A stretch of 64,000 bases of DNA from Colwellia sp. MB3u-45 (GTDB taxonomy: Bacteria; Pseudomonadota; Gammaproteobacteria; Enterobacterales; Alteromonadaceae). Below are positions 54,377 to 63,834 of this stretch, one piece after another. The stretch's first letter is position 1, and every line of letters begins with the position of its first letter. Location of the stretch: positions 101,186 to 165,185 of the forward strand of contig NZ_JACGVC010000038.1 of assembly GCF_014077005.1 (NCBI RefSeq). The letters are read 5' to 3'. Under the pieces are notes generated by a model. The model searched no databases. It was given only the letters and a program-made list of their open reading frames with translations, and had not been told where the DNA came from. Both the position numbers and the translations under genes were made by a program.

Positions 54377-55579
54377 TTATATGTAGTTAAACAAGGATAA
54401 GCCCTGCACTTGCGTGAATGTTTGCTGAGCCGCTTGTAGCGCAATTTTAGATTGTTCAAAGTTTGATATGGCCTTGGCAAAATCTAAATCTTCAATTGAA
54501 GCTCGACCTGACTCCAAGTAAACCTCGGTATCTAAGTGGTTACTTTTTTGACGGTCGATAACTTGTAAGTTAATACCCGACTCTGCTCGGCTAGACGTTA
54601 GGTGGTTAATTGCATCACCTAATTGGTTAAGAATTTGATTAAAGTCAACTTGTACTTGTGCGTCTTCTTCGCTACCGGCCTTGGTGTTAATCCAATCAAT
54701 GGCTGATTTTATTGTGTCAAAAACACCGACATTTTGTTCTGGTGTTAGCGAGAAGTTATCGCCCGGCAACGGGTTGCCGCTTAATTTAACCTCAATACCG
54801 TTAAAGGCAATGGTTTGCCCTGGTGCGTAATCTGTGATGTTGGTCACGTTACCGGCGCCGTCAGTAATGCTTAGGTCAGTGGCTGTGCTAAATTCAAAGG
54901 TAAAGTCTGCTGGATTTACCGCACTATTATAACTACTCGCATCGGCGACAACGGCACGTTCAACCGCTATGCCTGAAGTATTGTTATTATAAGTGGCCGA
55001 AAAGTCGCCAATAGCATTGGGCACTTTTTCAAACACCTGCTCACCACTTTGATTAGTCGCTATGGTAACGTTTTTGGCTATTTGCAATTCTCTAACACCA
55101 TTATCACCCCGATAATTCACCGAGTTGTCAGCTTGTAAAGCAAACGGGGCATCGTCAATTTGGTAACCGGCAAAAGCATAATTGCCCGATTGGTCTTGGG
55201 TATTGGCAATGCCGAGTATTTGCTGCAAATTTTGGCTGGCCTGTTGGCCAATAGCGGCAAGATCATCCGCTGTGTAGGCACCATTATTAGCTTGTAGCAT
55301 TAAGTTTTTTAACTCATTCATAATGTCTTCGGCATTGGCTAACGAGGTATCAATTAAACTGTTATGATTTTCTGCTTGGGTAATATTACGTTGGTACTTA
55401 TCAATATTGGCCAAATCATTTTTATAACCGGCTAAGGTGCCATAGGCTACGGCGTCGTCTTTGGCGGTTATTACCTGCTTACCACTAGAAATGTGATTAA
55501 CTTGTTCGTTAACGTTAGACTGCTGATTAGACATTTTTAAGCCACTTTGAATATAAAACTGTGCTGTAGAAACGCGCAT
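54377..55579 (-). CDS. flgL: hook-filament junction protein FlgL
   Basis: FlgL (HAP3) joins the FlgK ring to the filament. The 400-residue protein starts with MRVSTAQFYIQSGLKM, the flagellin-like N-terminal helix, and ends with FAKAISNFEQSKIALQAAQQTF, the C-terminal helix of HAP3. It follows flgK by eight bases. Length is typical. Confidence 0.96.
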   Translation of the reverse strand: MRVSTAQFYIQSGLKMSNQQSNVNEQVNHISSGKQVITAKDDAVAYGTLAGYKNDLANIDKYQRNITQAENHNSLIDTSLANAEDIMNELKNLMLQANNGAYTADDLAAIGQQASQNLQQILGIANTQDQSGNYAFAGYQIDDAPFALQADNSVNYRGDNGVRELQIAKNVTIATNQSGEQVFEKVPNAIGDFSATYNNNTSGIAVERAVVADASSYNSAVNPADFTFEFSTATDLSITDGAGNVTNITDYAPGQTIAFNGIEVKLSGNPLPGDNFSLTPEQNVGVFDTIKSAIDWINTKAGSEEDAQVQVDFNQILNQLGDAINHLTSSRAESGINLQVIDRQKSNHLDTEVYLESGRASIEDLDFAKAISNFEQSKIALQAAQQTFTQVQGLSLFNYI

Positions 55580-55587
55580 AATAACTC

Positions 55588-57594
55588 CTATCTAGTGGCC
55601 GCTAGTAATGTGTCGAAAATGGTATTTGCCACTGAAATTATCTGTGACGACGCTTGGTAGGCTTGTTGGTATTTCAATAAGTTTGCCGCTTCTTCATCAA
55701 GATTTACCCCTGACTTAGATTGATTGCGGTTATAGGCTTGGGTGTACAGTGCCTGCGCTGTGTCAGCAACAAATTCAGCCGAACTGGCATTTGACCCTAC
55801 ATCAGCCGTGGCCGTGGCTAATGCTTGGTTAAAGGTTTGTTTACCGCCACCTAAAATCTGTTGTTCTTGCGTGGCCGCCATTATGCTGGCATTACTGGCG
55901 TTACCTGAGCCAAAAGCATCTGAGATAGTAAATTTTTCCCGCGCAAATGGCCCTTGCCCAACGGGTAAACCGGTAATGTCTATTTGAAAAGCCGCGGTTG
56001 CTGGCAAGGGTGGCATGTCAATAACCGCTGACTCGCCAGCGGCAAAGTTACCATTGGCTAATGATGGCGCCGGTGGTGGATTAGCTGCGTTATAAACCCG
56101 GTATTCGAAGGTGCCTGGCGCACTTTCATAAACATCTAGGGTTAATTTTTCATTGCTGCCTTCGGTAAAAGCGCGGGCAACTTCTGGGTTAGTTACATTG
56201 ACAATATTCACAGTGCCATTACTAACATTATTATCATTCGCCGCGACCGAAATGGCAGAGCTTGCGGCTATGCCTTTAGGATCGTTAAGCGTGACATGCA
56301 TTAATGCGGCGCTGTTTTCGGTTGGGCGCAGCGTAAAACTATCATTTACATTGGCTGTGCCTGAATTAACGCTAAATTCAAAGCCAAAATCAGTTGGGTA
56401 AACCCCCGAGTCCAAAGGTGACTCGGTTAAGGTGGTTTTGCTGCCATCAAGTTCATTGGTCATAATATAGTCTGAGCCGTCATACTTAACGCTAAATTCA
56501 TTGGTAGGCACTAATGAAATGTCAGTGATTTTTATGCCCGCTTGCACACTGCCTGAATTTTTTGATGAGGCGAGTACGCGTGAGTTTTGTAGGCTGGTGC
56601 TGTTAATATCAGTAAAGATATCTTGGCCTTGCTTGCCATTTAAATCTAGCCCTTGTGCTTGGGTTTGATTTAAGGTTTGTGACACTGACATGGCTAAACG
56701 ATTGAGTTCGCTGCGCGCTTTGGCAACATGCTCATCACGATATTCTATTTTGGCGGCAATAGCGCCACCCAACTTAGCGCCCTCAAGTGCGACCGAGCCA
56801 TTGCGACTATTTAACTGTAATTTTGTTTGTAATGGGTCAGGATCGCCCGCTTGCACACTCACCGTTAAAGCCGTGGTGCCAGCAACAAGCGTTGCGCCAT
56901 TACCGATCATAACGGTCATTACCCCATTAGAGTCTTCAATGGTATTTACCGAGGTATATTCGCCCAGTTGGCTCACCAGTTGGTCGCGCTTGTCTAATAA
57001 ATCATTGGGTTGGCCAGTTTGATCTAGGTTTTTACTATCTAATATTTGTTCATTAACTTTGGCCAAATTAAGAGAGATTTGTGATATTTTATTCGCCATT
57101 TGCTCGATTTCGCCGTTAGTCGACTTTTCAAGCTGGTCTAAATTATCATTTAAGCTGTTAAAATCTTTGGCTAATACCTCGGCTTGGCTGAGCGCGATAT
57201 TACGTAAACCAATGTCACTTGGGTTGTCAGCAATACCATTAGCCGCTTGATAAAACCGATCAATAGAGCCGCCAATAGCTTCGTTTGAAAATGACATTAT
57301 TTGATTTAATTGGTTGAGGTCTGTACTCATTGAGTCCGCATTACCCAAGTTACTTTTATTGAGTAATTGTTCTTTATAAGAGAATTGATCGTAGATCCGA
57401 GTAATGTCTTGAACATAAGTACCCGCGCCAATAAAATTACCGCTGTTAGCATTTCCTGCCACTGCGGCTTGTTCAGCACGTTGGCGGGTATAACCTTCAG
57501 TATTAACGTTAGCAATGTTATGACCTGTAGTGCCTAACTGCTGCTGCGCGGACAGTAAACCACTAACACCAGTTTGATACAGATTAATCGACAT
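55588..57594 (-). CDS. flgK: hook-associated protein FlgK
   Basis: FlgK (HAP1) is the first junction protein at the end of the hook. The 668-residue protein begins with INLYQTGVSGLLSAQQQLG, TTGHNIANVNTEGYTRQR, which is the family signature, and ends with YQQAYQASSQIISVANTIFDTLL. It is about 120 residues longer than Salmonella FlgK because of extra central domain sequence. It follows flgJ by 59 bases. Confidence 0.96.
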   Translation of the reverse strand: MSINLYQTGVSGLLSAQQQLGTTGHNIANVNTEGYTRQRAEQAAVAGNANSGNFIGAGTYVQDITRIYDQFSYKEQLLNKSNLGNADSMSTDLNQLNQIMSFSNEAIGGSIDRFYQAANGIADNPSDIGLRNIALSQAEVLAKDFNSLNDNLDQLEKSTNGEIEQMANKISQISLNLAKVNEQILDSKNLDQTGQPNDLLDKRDQLVSQLGEYTSVNTIEDSNGVMTVMIGNGATLVAGTTALTVSVQAGDPDPLQTKLQLNSRNGSVALEGAKLGGAIAAKIEYRDEHVAKARSELNRLAMSVSQTLNQTQAQGLDLNGKQGQDIFTDINSTSLQNSRVLASSKNSGSVQAGIKITDISLVPTNEFSVKYDGSDYIMTNELDGSKTTLTESPLDSGVYPTDFGFEFSVNSGTANVNDSFTLRPTENSAALMHVTLNDPKGIAASSAISVAANDNNVSNGTVNIVNVTNPEVARAFTEGSNEKLTLDVYESAPGTFEYRVYNAANPPPAPSLANGNFAAGESAVIDMPPLPATAAFQIDITGLPVGQGPFAREKFTISDAFGSGNASNASIMAATQEQQILGGGKQTFNQALATATADVGSNASSAEFVADTAQALYTQAYNRNQSKSGVNLDEEAANLLKYQQAYQASSQIISVANTIFDTLLAATR

Positions 57595-57653
57595 GACCTA
57601 AACTCCTACAGTAACGTTAATTTCAACAGTGAAATTAGCGGTAAACTTATTTA

Positions 57654-58646
57654 TTATTTATCTAATAAGCTGGTTACTGTCCGAAGTGTTCCTATGATTT
57701 TTTTAGCGTAATCAGGATCGGTGGCATAACCAGCACTTTGTAGGTTATGCAAAAATTGCTCCACATTGGCCGAATTTTCTAATGCACCCTGATAACGTTC
57801 GCTTTTGGTCAATAAATTTAAGTAGTCATCAACACTTTGGCCAATAGATTCGTAAACCCTAAACGGTTCACGCTTTTTCACCATAGCGCCATTTTCAAAC
57901 TCTAAGGTTTCTTTGTGTGTTTTCTCGCCAGCCCAGCGGCTATCTGCTTTAATATTAAATAAGTTATTCGAACTTTCACCTGAATTGGTTTTGATTATTT
58001 TTTGACCCCAACCGGTTTCTAGCGCGGCTTGGGCAATAACGACCTCAAAGGGTACGTTGATTTTATCTTGTACACGTTTAGCATCAGCGGTTAAGGCGCT
58101 CACAAAATCTTTTGGCTGTTCGAAGGTTGGGCTTTGCATCATGCTGGCCGCTTGGGCAGCAATAGAGCCATTTGTTTGACGATCTTTACTAGGATCCTGA
58201 TGCGCTGACGAGTCATTGACTGTGCTTATATTGCTGAGCAATGCCGGCTCGCTAATACGCAAACTGCCACGACTATCGAGATTGCCATCGCTGCGTAAAA
58301 TATTATGTGGGGTAAAGTTTTCACTGTCGCCACCTAGCTGGCGAACAATAAGTTCAGAAAGACCTAAGGCACCATTATTGGACAACTCTAGTGACATTTG
58401 TTGATCATGCATGTCACGATAAAATTTTGTCGATTCTGAATTAAATGGGCTGTCAGACTCCAACACTTCTTGCGCTTTACGCATACTTTTCATCAGCATT
58501 TGCATAAAAATAGCTTCAAACTGTTTAGCGGCCTGATCTAATGCATCTTTTTTACCGGCTTTATCACCCGATTTCGCGTCTTGGCGAATCGAGTTTAAGC
58601 CATTAACGTCTAAAAAGTTTTGTGCGTCTGCAATACGTGTTGTCAT
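57654..58646 (-). CDS. flgJ: flagellar rod cap/peptidoglycan hydrolase FlgJ
   Basis: FlgJ is a rod-capping scaffold fused to a wall hydrolase. Residues about 35-105 form the rod-binding domain (DQAAKQFEAIFMQMLMKSMRKA); residues about 175-330 form the glucosaminidase domain (AQAALETGWGQ with catalytic Glu210, then NLFNIKADSRW). The wall-cutting domain is present, as in Salmonella. It lies 17 bases after flgI. Confidence 0.95.
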   Translation of the reverse strand: MTTRIADAQNFLDVNGLNSIRQDAKSGDKAGKKDALDQAAKQFEAIFMQMLMKSMRKAQEVLESDSPFNSESTKFYRDMHDQQMSLELSNNGALGLSELIVRQLGGDSENFTPHNILRSDGNLDSRGSLRISEPALLSNISTVNDSSAHQDPSKDRQTNGSIAAQAASMMQSPTFEQPKDFVSALTADAKRVQDKINVPFEVVIAQAALETGWGQKIIKTNSGESSNNLFNIKADSRWAGEKTHKETLEFENGAMVKKREPFRVYESIGQSVDDYLNLLTKSERYQGALENSANVEQFLHNLQSAGYATDPDYAKKIIGTLRTVTSLLDK

Positions 58647-58662
58647 AAGCTTTATTTGTTCA

Positions 58663-59757
58663 TTAAATAATGATCAAATCTCCACGTAATGCACCGGCTT
58701 GGTCTAGGGCTTCTAATATCGCCATAACATCACCAGGGCCAGCGCCTACTTGGTTGATAGCACGTACAAGTGCGTCTAGCGTAACGCCGGGGTCAAAAAC
58801 AAACATCCGTGAGTCATCTTTTTTAACGTCAATAATCGATTGATTAGTCACTACCGTTACCCCCTCAGCAAAGGCATTAGGCTGTGCAACAGCAGCCACT
58901 TCATTAATAGTGACGGTAATGCCACCATGGGTAATGGCCGCAGGTAATAGGCGAACATCAGCGCCAATAACGATAGTACCTGTGCGTGAGTTAACAATAA
59001 TTTTTGCCGCTGGCGAGCCAGGTTCAAACTCTAAGTTTTCTAATACTGACAAAAAACTCACCCGATCCGCAGCATCTCTGGGCGCAGTCACTTGTACCGA
59101 CGCAGCGTCAATGGCGCGTGCTGAGCCAGAAATTAAGTTATTAATGGTGTCAGAAAGGCGCTTTGCGGTGGTAAAGTCAGCGTTATGAAGATTAAAAGTA
59201 ATATGGTCACCTGAAGCAAAGGGCGATAATACTTCGCGCTCAACCATAGCACCATTGGCGATACGACCTACGGTGGGGGTATTAGCAATCACTTTTGAGC
59301 CGTCTAAGCCTTCAGCGCCTAAACCACTCACAATCAAGCTACCTTGGGCAACCGCATAAGCATTACCGTCTAGTCCCATTAAAATAGTTTGTATTAAGGT
59401 ACCGCCACGTAAACTTTGTGCACTACCCATAGACGACACGGTAACGTCAATGGTTTGTCCTGGTTTGGCAAATGCAGGTAATTCAGCATGGACCGCCACA
59501 GCAGCGACATTTTTAATTTTTGGTTTTAAATTCGCCGGCATTTTAATGCCAAAATTGCTTAACATGGTTTTAAAACTTTGCTCGGTAAAAGGACTTTGCT
59601 CACCCGTACCTGGCAAACCCACCACCAAACCATAACCAATTAATTGGTTGCTGCGCACACCCGCAACATCAGCCAAGTCTTTAATACGTTGGGCATTGGC
59701 TGCTGGTAATAAAAGCATCAAGGTTAAACAAGCAAAGCTAACTAAATATTTTTTCAT
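58663..59757 (-). CDS. flgI: flagellar P-ring protein FlgI
   Basis: FlgI forms the P-ring in the periplasm. The 364-residue product has a Sec signal ([20 protein letters not shown], 20 residues), then [20 protein letters not shown], which is diagnostic, and a C-terminal [16 protein letters not shown] pattern. Length is typical. It follows flgH by 26 bases. Confidence 0.97.
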   Translation of the reverse strand: MKKYLVSFACLTLMLLLPAANAQRIKDLADVAGVRSNQLIGYGLVVGLPGTGEQSPFTEQSFKTMLSNFGIKMPANLKPKIKNVAAVAVHAELPAFAKPGQTIDVTVSSMGSAQSLRGGTLIQTILMGLDGNAYAVAQGSLIVSGLGAEGLDGSKVIANTPTVGRIANGAMVEREVLSPFASGDHITFNLHNADFTTAKRLSDTINNLISGSARAIDAASVQVTAPRDAADRVSFLSVLENLEFEPGSPAAKIIVNSRTGTIVIGADVRLLPAAITHGGITVTINEVAAVAQPNAFAEGVTVVTNQSIIDVKKDDSRMFVFDPGVTLDALVRAINQVGAGPGDVMAILEALDQAGALRGDLIII

Positions 59758-59783
59758 TCTCTTATCCTACTGCTATGATCCTA

Positions 59784-60491
59784 CTAAAGAGGCCACCATG
59801 AACTATTGAAAAACTTCGACAACCAGCCTTGCTCTTGCACGTCAGCGAATGTGCCGGTGCCAGCATATTCAATACGGGCGTTCGCCACTTTACTCGAGGT
59901 AACTGTGTTATCTGAACTGATGTCTTGCGAACGAACAATACCCGTTAAGCGAATATATTCATCACCATTATTTAATGACATCCATTTTTCACCACGGATC
60001 ATCAAGTTACCGTTGGGTAAAACTCTCAAGACATGCACCGAAATATTGCCAGCTAAACTGTTGCCCTGATTAGCTTTTGAATCACCTTTAAAATCTGAGC
60101 TTTGGTCGTAACCAAATTGTATGGCTTTGTTGTTGAAATTTACCGCTGCACCACCAAAACCGGTAATAGGATTAAGCGTGGCACTATTGGCTTTTTTAAA
60201 CTCTGTTTTGGCACTTTTTTGCGCTTGGGTACTTTCACTTAAAATCACGGAAATAATATCGCCAACCCGATGCGCTTTAGAGTCTGAATAGATGTTATTG
60301 ACATAATTGACGTTAAAAAGAGAGCCCGTTGGCACTAAAGGTTTATCCTCCATTTCTGGTAAAATGGGGGCAAAATCAGGATCATTAGGCAATGTTTTTT
60401 CTTGTTTAGTGCTAGCACAACCCGTGAGTAATAGCGCGACCATACTGACGGTAAATACTGTGCTTAATAACGAAGTTCGGGTGCTTTTCAT
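59784..60491 (-). CDS. flgH: flagellar L-ring lipoprotein FlgH
   Basis: FlgH forms the L-ring in the outer membrane. The product is about 235 residues with a lipoprotein signal ending LLTGC; then SLFNVNYVNNIYSDSKAHRVGD and ILSESTQAQKSA, conserved in FlgH. ATG 60491 is preferred because GAGGAAGG lies upstream; an earlier in-frame ATG at 60545 lies inside flgG. It is 16 bases after flgG. Confidence 0.96.
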   Translation of the reverse strand: MKSTRTSLLSTVFTVSMVALLLTGCASTKQEKTLPNDPDFAPILPEMEDKPLVPTGSLFNVNYVNNIYSDSKAHRVGDIISVILSESTQAQKSAKTEFKKANSATLNPITGFGGAAVNFNNKAIQFGYDQSSDFKGDSKANQGNSLAGNISVHVLRVLPNGNLMIRGEKWMSLNNGDEYIRLTGIVRSQDISSDNTVTSSKVANARIEYAGTGTFADVQEQGWLSKFFNSSWWPL

Positions 60492-60507
60492 GATACCTTC
60501 CTCAACG

Positions 60508-61296
60508 TTATAGTTGCTGATTAATGTAGCTAAGCATTTCGTCAACCGCCGAAATGACTTTCGAGTTCATTTCATAAACTCGTTGGCTTTCAATCAGGTT
60601 AACCAGCTCTTCGGTGGTATTAACATTTGAGGTTTCTAACGCACCTTGCACTATCATGCCGTAACCCGCCAAACCTGGTACACCCTCTTGTGGCGCACCA
60701 CTTACTGCAGTTTCTATGTATAAGTTCTGCCCGATGGGCTGTAATCCAGTTGGGTTGACAAAGTTAACGGTATTAATTTGTCCGACTACAGCGGGTTCAG
60801 CTTGGCCCTGCAAGGTGACAGAGACTTCGCCGTCTTGCGAAACAATAATACTCAAGGCATCTTCTGGCACGGTTATTTGCGGTTGCATTAAATAACCCGC
60901 GCCTGGGGTCACTATGCTGCCTTCATCGTTCATGGTAAATTGACCATTACGTGAATAAGCAGAAGAGCCGTCAGGCATTAAAATTTCAAACATACCTTCA
61001 CCTTGGATCATCAGATCTAAGGCATTGTCAGTATTAAGCATGTCACCTTGGGTGTGAATTTTTTGTGTGGCTACCACTTTGGTACCCGCACCTAACATTA
61101 ACCCTGACGGCATTTCAGTGTCTTGTGCTGAACGCCCACCAGGCTGGTTAATATTTTGATAAAGTAAGTCTTCAAATACCGCGCGACTCTTTTTAAAACC
61201 AATGGTACTGGCGTTGGCTAGATTGTTGGAAATAACCGCAATCTCTTTGGTTTGGGCGTCTAAGCCTGTTTTACTGATCCATAATGCTGGGTTCAT
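60508..61296 (-). CDS. flgG: flagellar distal rod protein FlgG
   Basis: FlgG is the distal rod subunit. The 262-residue protein starts with NPALWISKTGLDAQ and VISNNLANASTIGFKKSRA, and ends with VNLIESQRVYEMNSKVISA, both signatures. Length matches the family. It lies 22 bases after flgF. Confidence 0.97.
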   Translation of the reverse strand: MNPALWISKTGLDAQTKEIAVISNNLANASTIGFKKSRAVFEDLLYQNINQPGGRSAQDTEMPSGLMLGAGTKVVATQKIHTQGDMLNTDNALDLMIQGEGMFEILMPDGSSAYSRNGQFTMNDEGSIVTPGAGYLMQPQITVPEDALSIIVSQDGEVSVTLQGQAEPAVVGQINTVNFVNPTGLQPIGQNLYIETAVSGAPQEGVPGLAGYGMIVQGALETSNVNTTEELVNLIESQRVYEMNSKVISAVDEMLSYINQQL

Positions 61297-61318
61297 ATAT
61301 CACCTCGAAAAATTTTAT

Positions 61319-62062
61319 TTAGAACGCTTTTAATAACGAAGCTGCACTTGCATCAACTTCTTCTGCGGTTTTCATCATTTTTAACTGCATTTCAAATTGA
61401 CGCTGCAGCGCGATCATATCGGTCATTTCACTAATAGGGTTTACGTTACTCGACTCTAATGCCCCACTCGCCACTTTTACCGTGACATCGGCCGGTTCAT
61501 TGTTGCCGTCTTGACGACGAAATAAGCCATCACTGCCTTTTTCTAGGAAGCGATTATCTGGCTTAACAAATTTAATTCTGCCGACTTCTTCTTGAGCAGA
61601 GCTTGGCGCTCCTTCAGGCTGAACCATAATGGTGCCGTCAGACGTGATATTGATATTACTCACAGGTAAAGGTAAAAAAATTGGCCCACGGTCGCCAATC
61701 ACTATGTCACCTCTTGAGGTTTCAAGTGCCCCGTTGTCGTTTAACTTCAACTGACCATTGCGGGTATAGGCTTCATTACCATCTTCGGTTTGTACCGTTA
61801 ACCAACCTTGGCCTTTAATGGCAATATCAAGATCACGTCCTGTGGTCAATAAAGCACCAGTGTCAAAGTTTTGGCCTGCTCGTTCGGTCATTGAAAATAC
61901 CCGAGAAGGCAGGCCTTCACCAAAAGCTTGCATGGATCTAGCATTGGCTAGATCCGCTTTAAAGCCCGTAGTTTTGGCGTTAGCGAGGTTGTTAGCATTG
62001 ACTGATAAGGCTTGCATGTTTTGCTTTGCACCACTCATGGCGATATACAGCATCTTATCCAT
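61319..62062 (-). CDS. flgF: flagellar proximal rod protein FlgF
   Basis: FlgF is a proximal rod subunit of about 247 residues with MLYIAMSGAKQNMQAL, the N-terminal rod helix, and EMTDMIALQRQFEMQLKMM at the C-terminus. ATG 62062 is preferred (family start MDKMLYIAM); the upstream in-frame GTG at 62074 would add four residues. A perfect sigma-54 promoter lies 42 bases before it, so flgFGHIJ(KL) likely form their own transcript. Confidence 0.95.
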   Translation of the reverse strand: MDKMLYIAMSGAKQNMQALSVNANNLANAKTTGFKADLANARSMQAFGEGLPSRVFSMTERAGQNFDTGALLTTGRDLDIAIKGQGWLTVQTEDGNEAYTRNGQLKLNDNGALETSRGDIVIGDRGPIFLPLPVSNINITSDGTIMVQPEGAPSSAQEEVGRIKFVKPDNRFLEKGSDGLFRRQDGNNEPADVTVKVASGALESSNVNPISEMTDMIALQRQFEMQLKMMKTAEEVDASAASLLKAF

Positions 62063-62103
62063 AATGAACTTCACTCAATAATATTAATAATATTGAAACT
62101 GTT

Positions 62104-62118
62104 GCAAATAAAGTGCCA
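62104..62118 (-). promoter_or_regulatory. sigma-54 promoter for flgF operon
   Basis: On the minus strand TGGCAC-TTTAT-TTGC is a perfect match to the sigma-54 consensus. It lies 42 bases before the flgF ATG at 62062. Confidence 0.9.
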
Positions 62119-62192
62119 AAAATTAAGAAGGGTTAATAAGGTGCAATACGAATGGTATTAAGCTCATGATCTTATGACTTTTTTACTAACAG

Positions 62193-62220
62193 CAAGCTTT
62201 CACTGACAGCTGAAAGCTTG
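62193..62220. repeat. perfect 10-bp hairpin inside the repeated element
   Basis: CAAGCTTTCA and TGAAAGCTTG pair around an 8-base loop. It sits between copies of the TTTTTACTGACAGCT word (62180-62194, 62232-62246), giving a palindromic structure of about 70 bases. Confidence 0.75.
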
Positions 62221-62277
62221 TTACTAAAAGATTTTTACTGACAGCTACGCTTTACAGGCTGCTCGTCCTGAGTATAA

Positions 62278-62313
62278 AAAAGCCAGATATCAATGGATGA
62301 TTATCTGGCTTTT
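62278..62313 (-). terminator. terminator of the flgE transcript
   Basis: AAAAGCCAGATA and TATCTGGCTTTT pair around a 12-base loop with T tracts on both strands, about 110 bases beyond the flgE stop. Confidence 0.85.
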
Positions 62314-62365
62314 TAACTTCATTAGGCTCAATAACTAGCGCTGAGTGCTATAAATTAATCTGGTA

Positions 62366-62397
62366 GTTAAGAGCAATTATTGTCTATTGCTCTTAAC
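62366..62397. repeat. perfect 12-bp hairpin after flgE
   Basis: GTTAAGAGCAAT and ATTGCTCTTAAC pair around TATTGTCT, 28 bases past the flgE stop. There is no T tract, so it is more likely an mRNA-stabilising or processing hairpin than a terminator. Confidence 0.7.
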
Positions 62398-62427
62398 CAC
62401 TACTGAGATTAACCACTATTGAGATTA
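62393..62427. repeat. 16-bp tandem duplication at the flgE stop codon
   Basis: TTAACCACTACTGAGA (62393-62408) and TTAACCACTATTGAGA (62409-62424) are followed at 62425 by TTAAC again, which is the stop codon of flgE. The stop codon word is thus repeated three times at a 16-base period. Confidence 0.8.
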
Positions 62428-63834
62428 ACGAATTTGTAAAATGGTTTGGTTTAACTGATTATCCACTTCGAGTGCTCTAGAGTTAGCTTGGAAATTTCGT
62501 TGCGCCGAGATCAAGTCAATTAACTCAGAGGTTAAATTAACATTCGATTGCTCTAATGCTGAAGAACTTATCGAACCAAAGGTACCAGCACCCGCTTCAC
62601 CCGCTAGCGCTTCTCCAGAAGTAATGCTTTCTTTCCAGCCGGTGCTGCCAACCTGTTTTAAGCCCTGTTCATTGGCAAAACTTGCCATCGCAATACGTGA
62701 TAAAGGCTCTGAAGTGCCATTACTGTATATCGCCCTGACCAAACCATCACCGCCGATATCAATACCGGTTAATCGACCAACCGCTAGTCCATCTTGTTGT
62801 AAAGAGGTGACTTCAAAGCTGGAAGCAAACTGTGTGGGTTCATTTGGATTCGGACCTGAGGTATCTAAATTAAAGTTAACACTGATGGTCTGTTCAGGAT
62901 CTGCACCGTTCGATAAGATGGTGCCGCCAAGAGCGAGAGTCGTTAATCCGCCGTCATCTAAGCTTGGCACTATGCCAGTAAAATCGCCTACTGAATTAAA
63001 TTTCAATTTGGCACCAACAACTCCGGTCTCTACCCCATCGTAAGGCGGTGTAGGTAATACCCGATCAGATAGCGGTTTAGACTCTGCCCCTGCAATCGGG
63101 TTAGTCTGTCCAGGATCAGCCTTTAAATCAACCATCTCGTCATCAACAGCGGTAAACATCATCCACTCATTGGGGCTGTTCGCTGGATTATCTTTGACAA
63201 AGTAATAAGTCATAATATGACTGTCACCGAATGAGTCAAATACCGTTGCTGATGTTGAATGATTAAATGTTGCTGGATCAGCTGAATTAAAGTTTTTTGG
63301 CGCTCCTTCAATATAGGCTTCACCTGCGGGTAAATTCATTCGCACATCAACTTCTGAGGTTCTCTGTGGTGCACCTGAGGCGGTTGGGATACGAATAGGC
63401 TCAGCGGTACTTAAACTTACTGAGGTTGATGAACCGTCGCCATTAACAGGAAAGCCCAATAAGTGCCCACCTTGAGAATTAACAATAAAATTGTCTTGGT
63501 TCAATTTAAACTGACCCGCTCGGGTATATGAGGTTTCTAAACTCCCGATTTCTGGTACGGTAGCAAAAAATCCGTTACCGGTAATCGCTAAGTCTAAGGA
63601 GTTGTTGGTAAACTTAATACTACCTTGTGAAAATTGTTGCGCCACATCAGCCGTCAAAACACCGTCACCGACTTTAGTTTTACCGGCTGATAAAAGTGAA
63701 GCCGCATAAACGTCAACAAACTCTGCTCGTGATTCTTTAAAGCCAGTGGTGTTTACATTGGCAATGTTGTTGGATGTTATATCCAAGTCTTTCTGAGCTG
63801 CGTTTAATCCGCTCAATGCTATATTAAATGACAT
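62425..63834 (-). CDS. flgE: flagellar hook protein FlgE
   Basis: FlgE builds the hook. The 469-residue protein starts with SFNIALSGLNAAQKDLDI and SNNIANVNTTGFKESRAEF, has a large variable central domain, and ends with LTSELIDLISAQRNFQANSRAL and QTILQIR, both conserved. GAGGTGAAA precedes the ATG. flgD, its usual neighbour, must lie beyond the right edge of the window. A terminator and separate promoter downstream isolate it from flgF. Confidence 0.97.
   Translation of the reverse strand: MSFNIALSGLNAAQKDLDITSNNIANVNTTGFKESRAEFVDVYAASLLSAGKTKVGDGVLTADVAQQFSQGSIKFTNNSLDLAITGNGFFATVPEIGSLETSYTRAGQFKLNQDNFIVNSQGGHLLGFPVNGDGSSTSVSLSTAEPIRIPTASGAPQRTSEVDVRMNLPAGEAYIEGAPKNFNSADPATFNHSTSATVFDSFGDSHIMTYYFVKDNPANSPNEWMMFTAVDDEMVDLKADPGQTNPIAGAESKPLSDRVLPTPPYDGVETGVVGAKLKFNSVGDFTGIVPSLDDGGLTTLALGGTILSNGADPEQTISVNFNLDTSGPNPNEPTQFASSFEVTSLQQDGLAVGRLTGIDIGGDGLVRAIYSNGTSEPLSRIAMASFANEQGLKQVGSTGWKESITSGEALAGEAGAGTFGSISSSALEQSNVNLTSELIDLISAQRNFQANSRALEVDNQLNQTILQIR

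Larger units (their letters stand above)
62063..62424. other. flgE-flgF intergenic region with hairpins
   Basis: The 362 bases contain a sigma-54 promoter, three copies of a TTTTTACTGACAGCT-type element, two perfect hairpins, a rho-independent terminator and a 16-bp tandem duplication at the flgE stop. No gene is supported. Confidence 0.8.
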
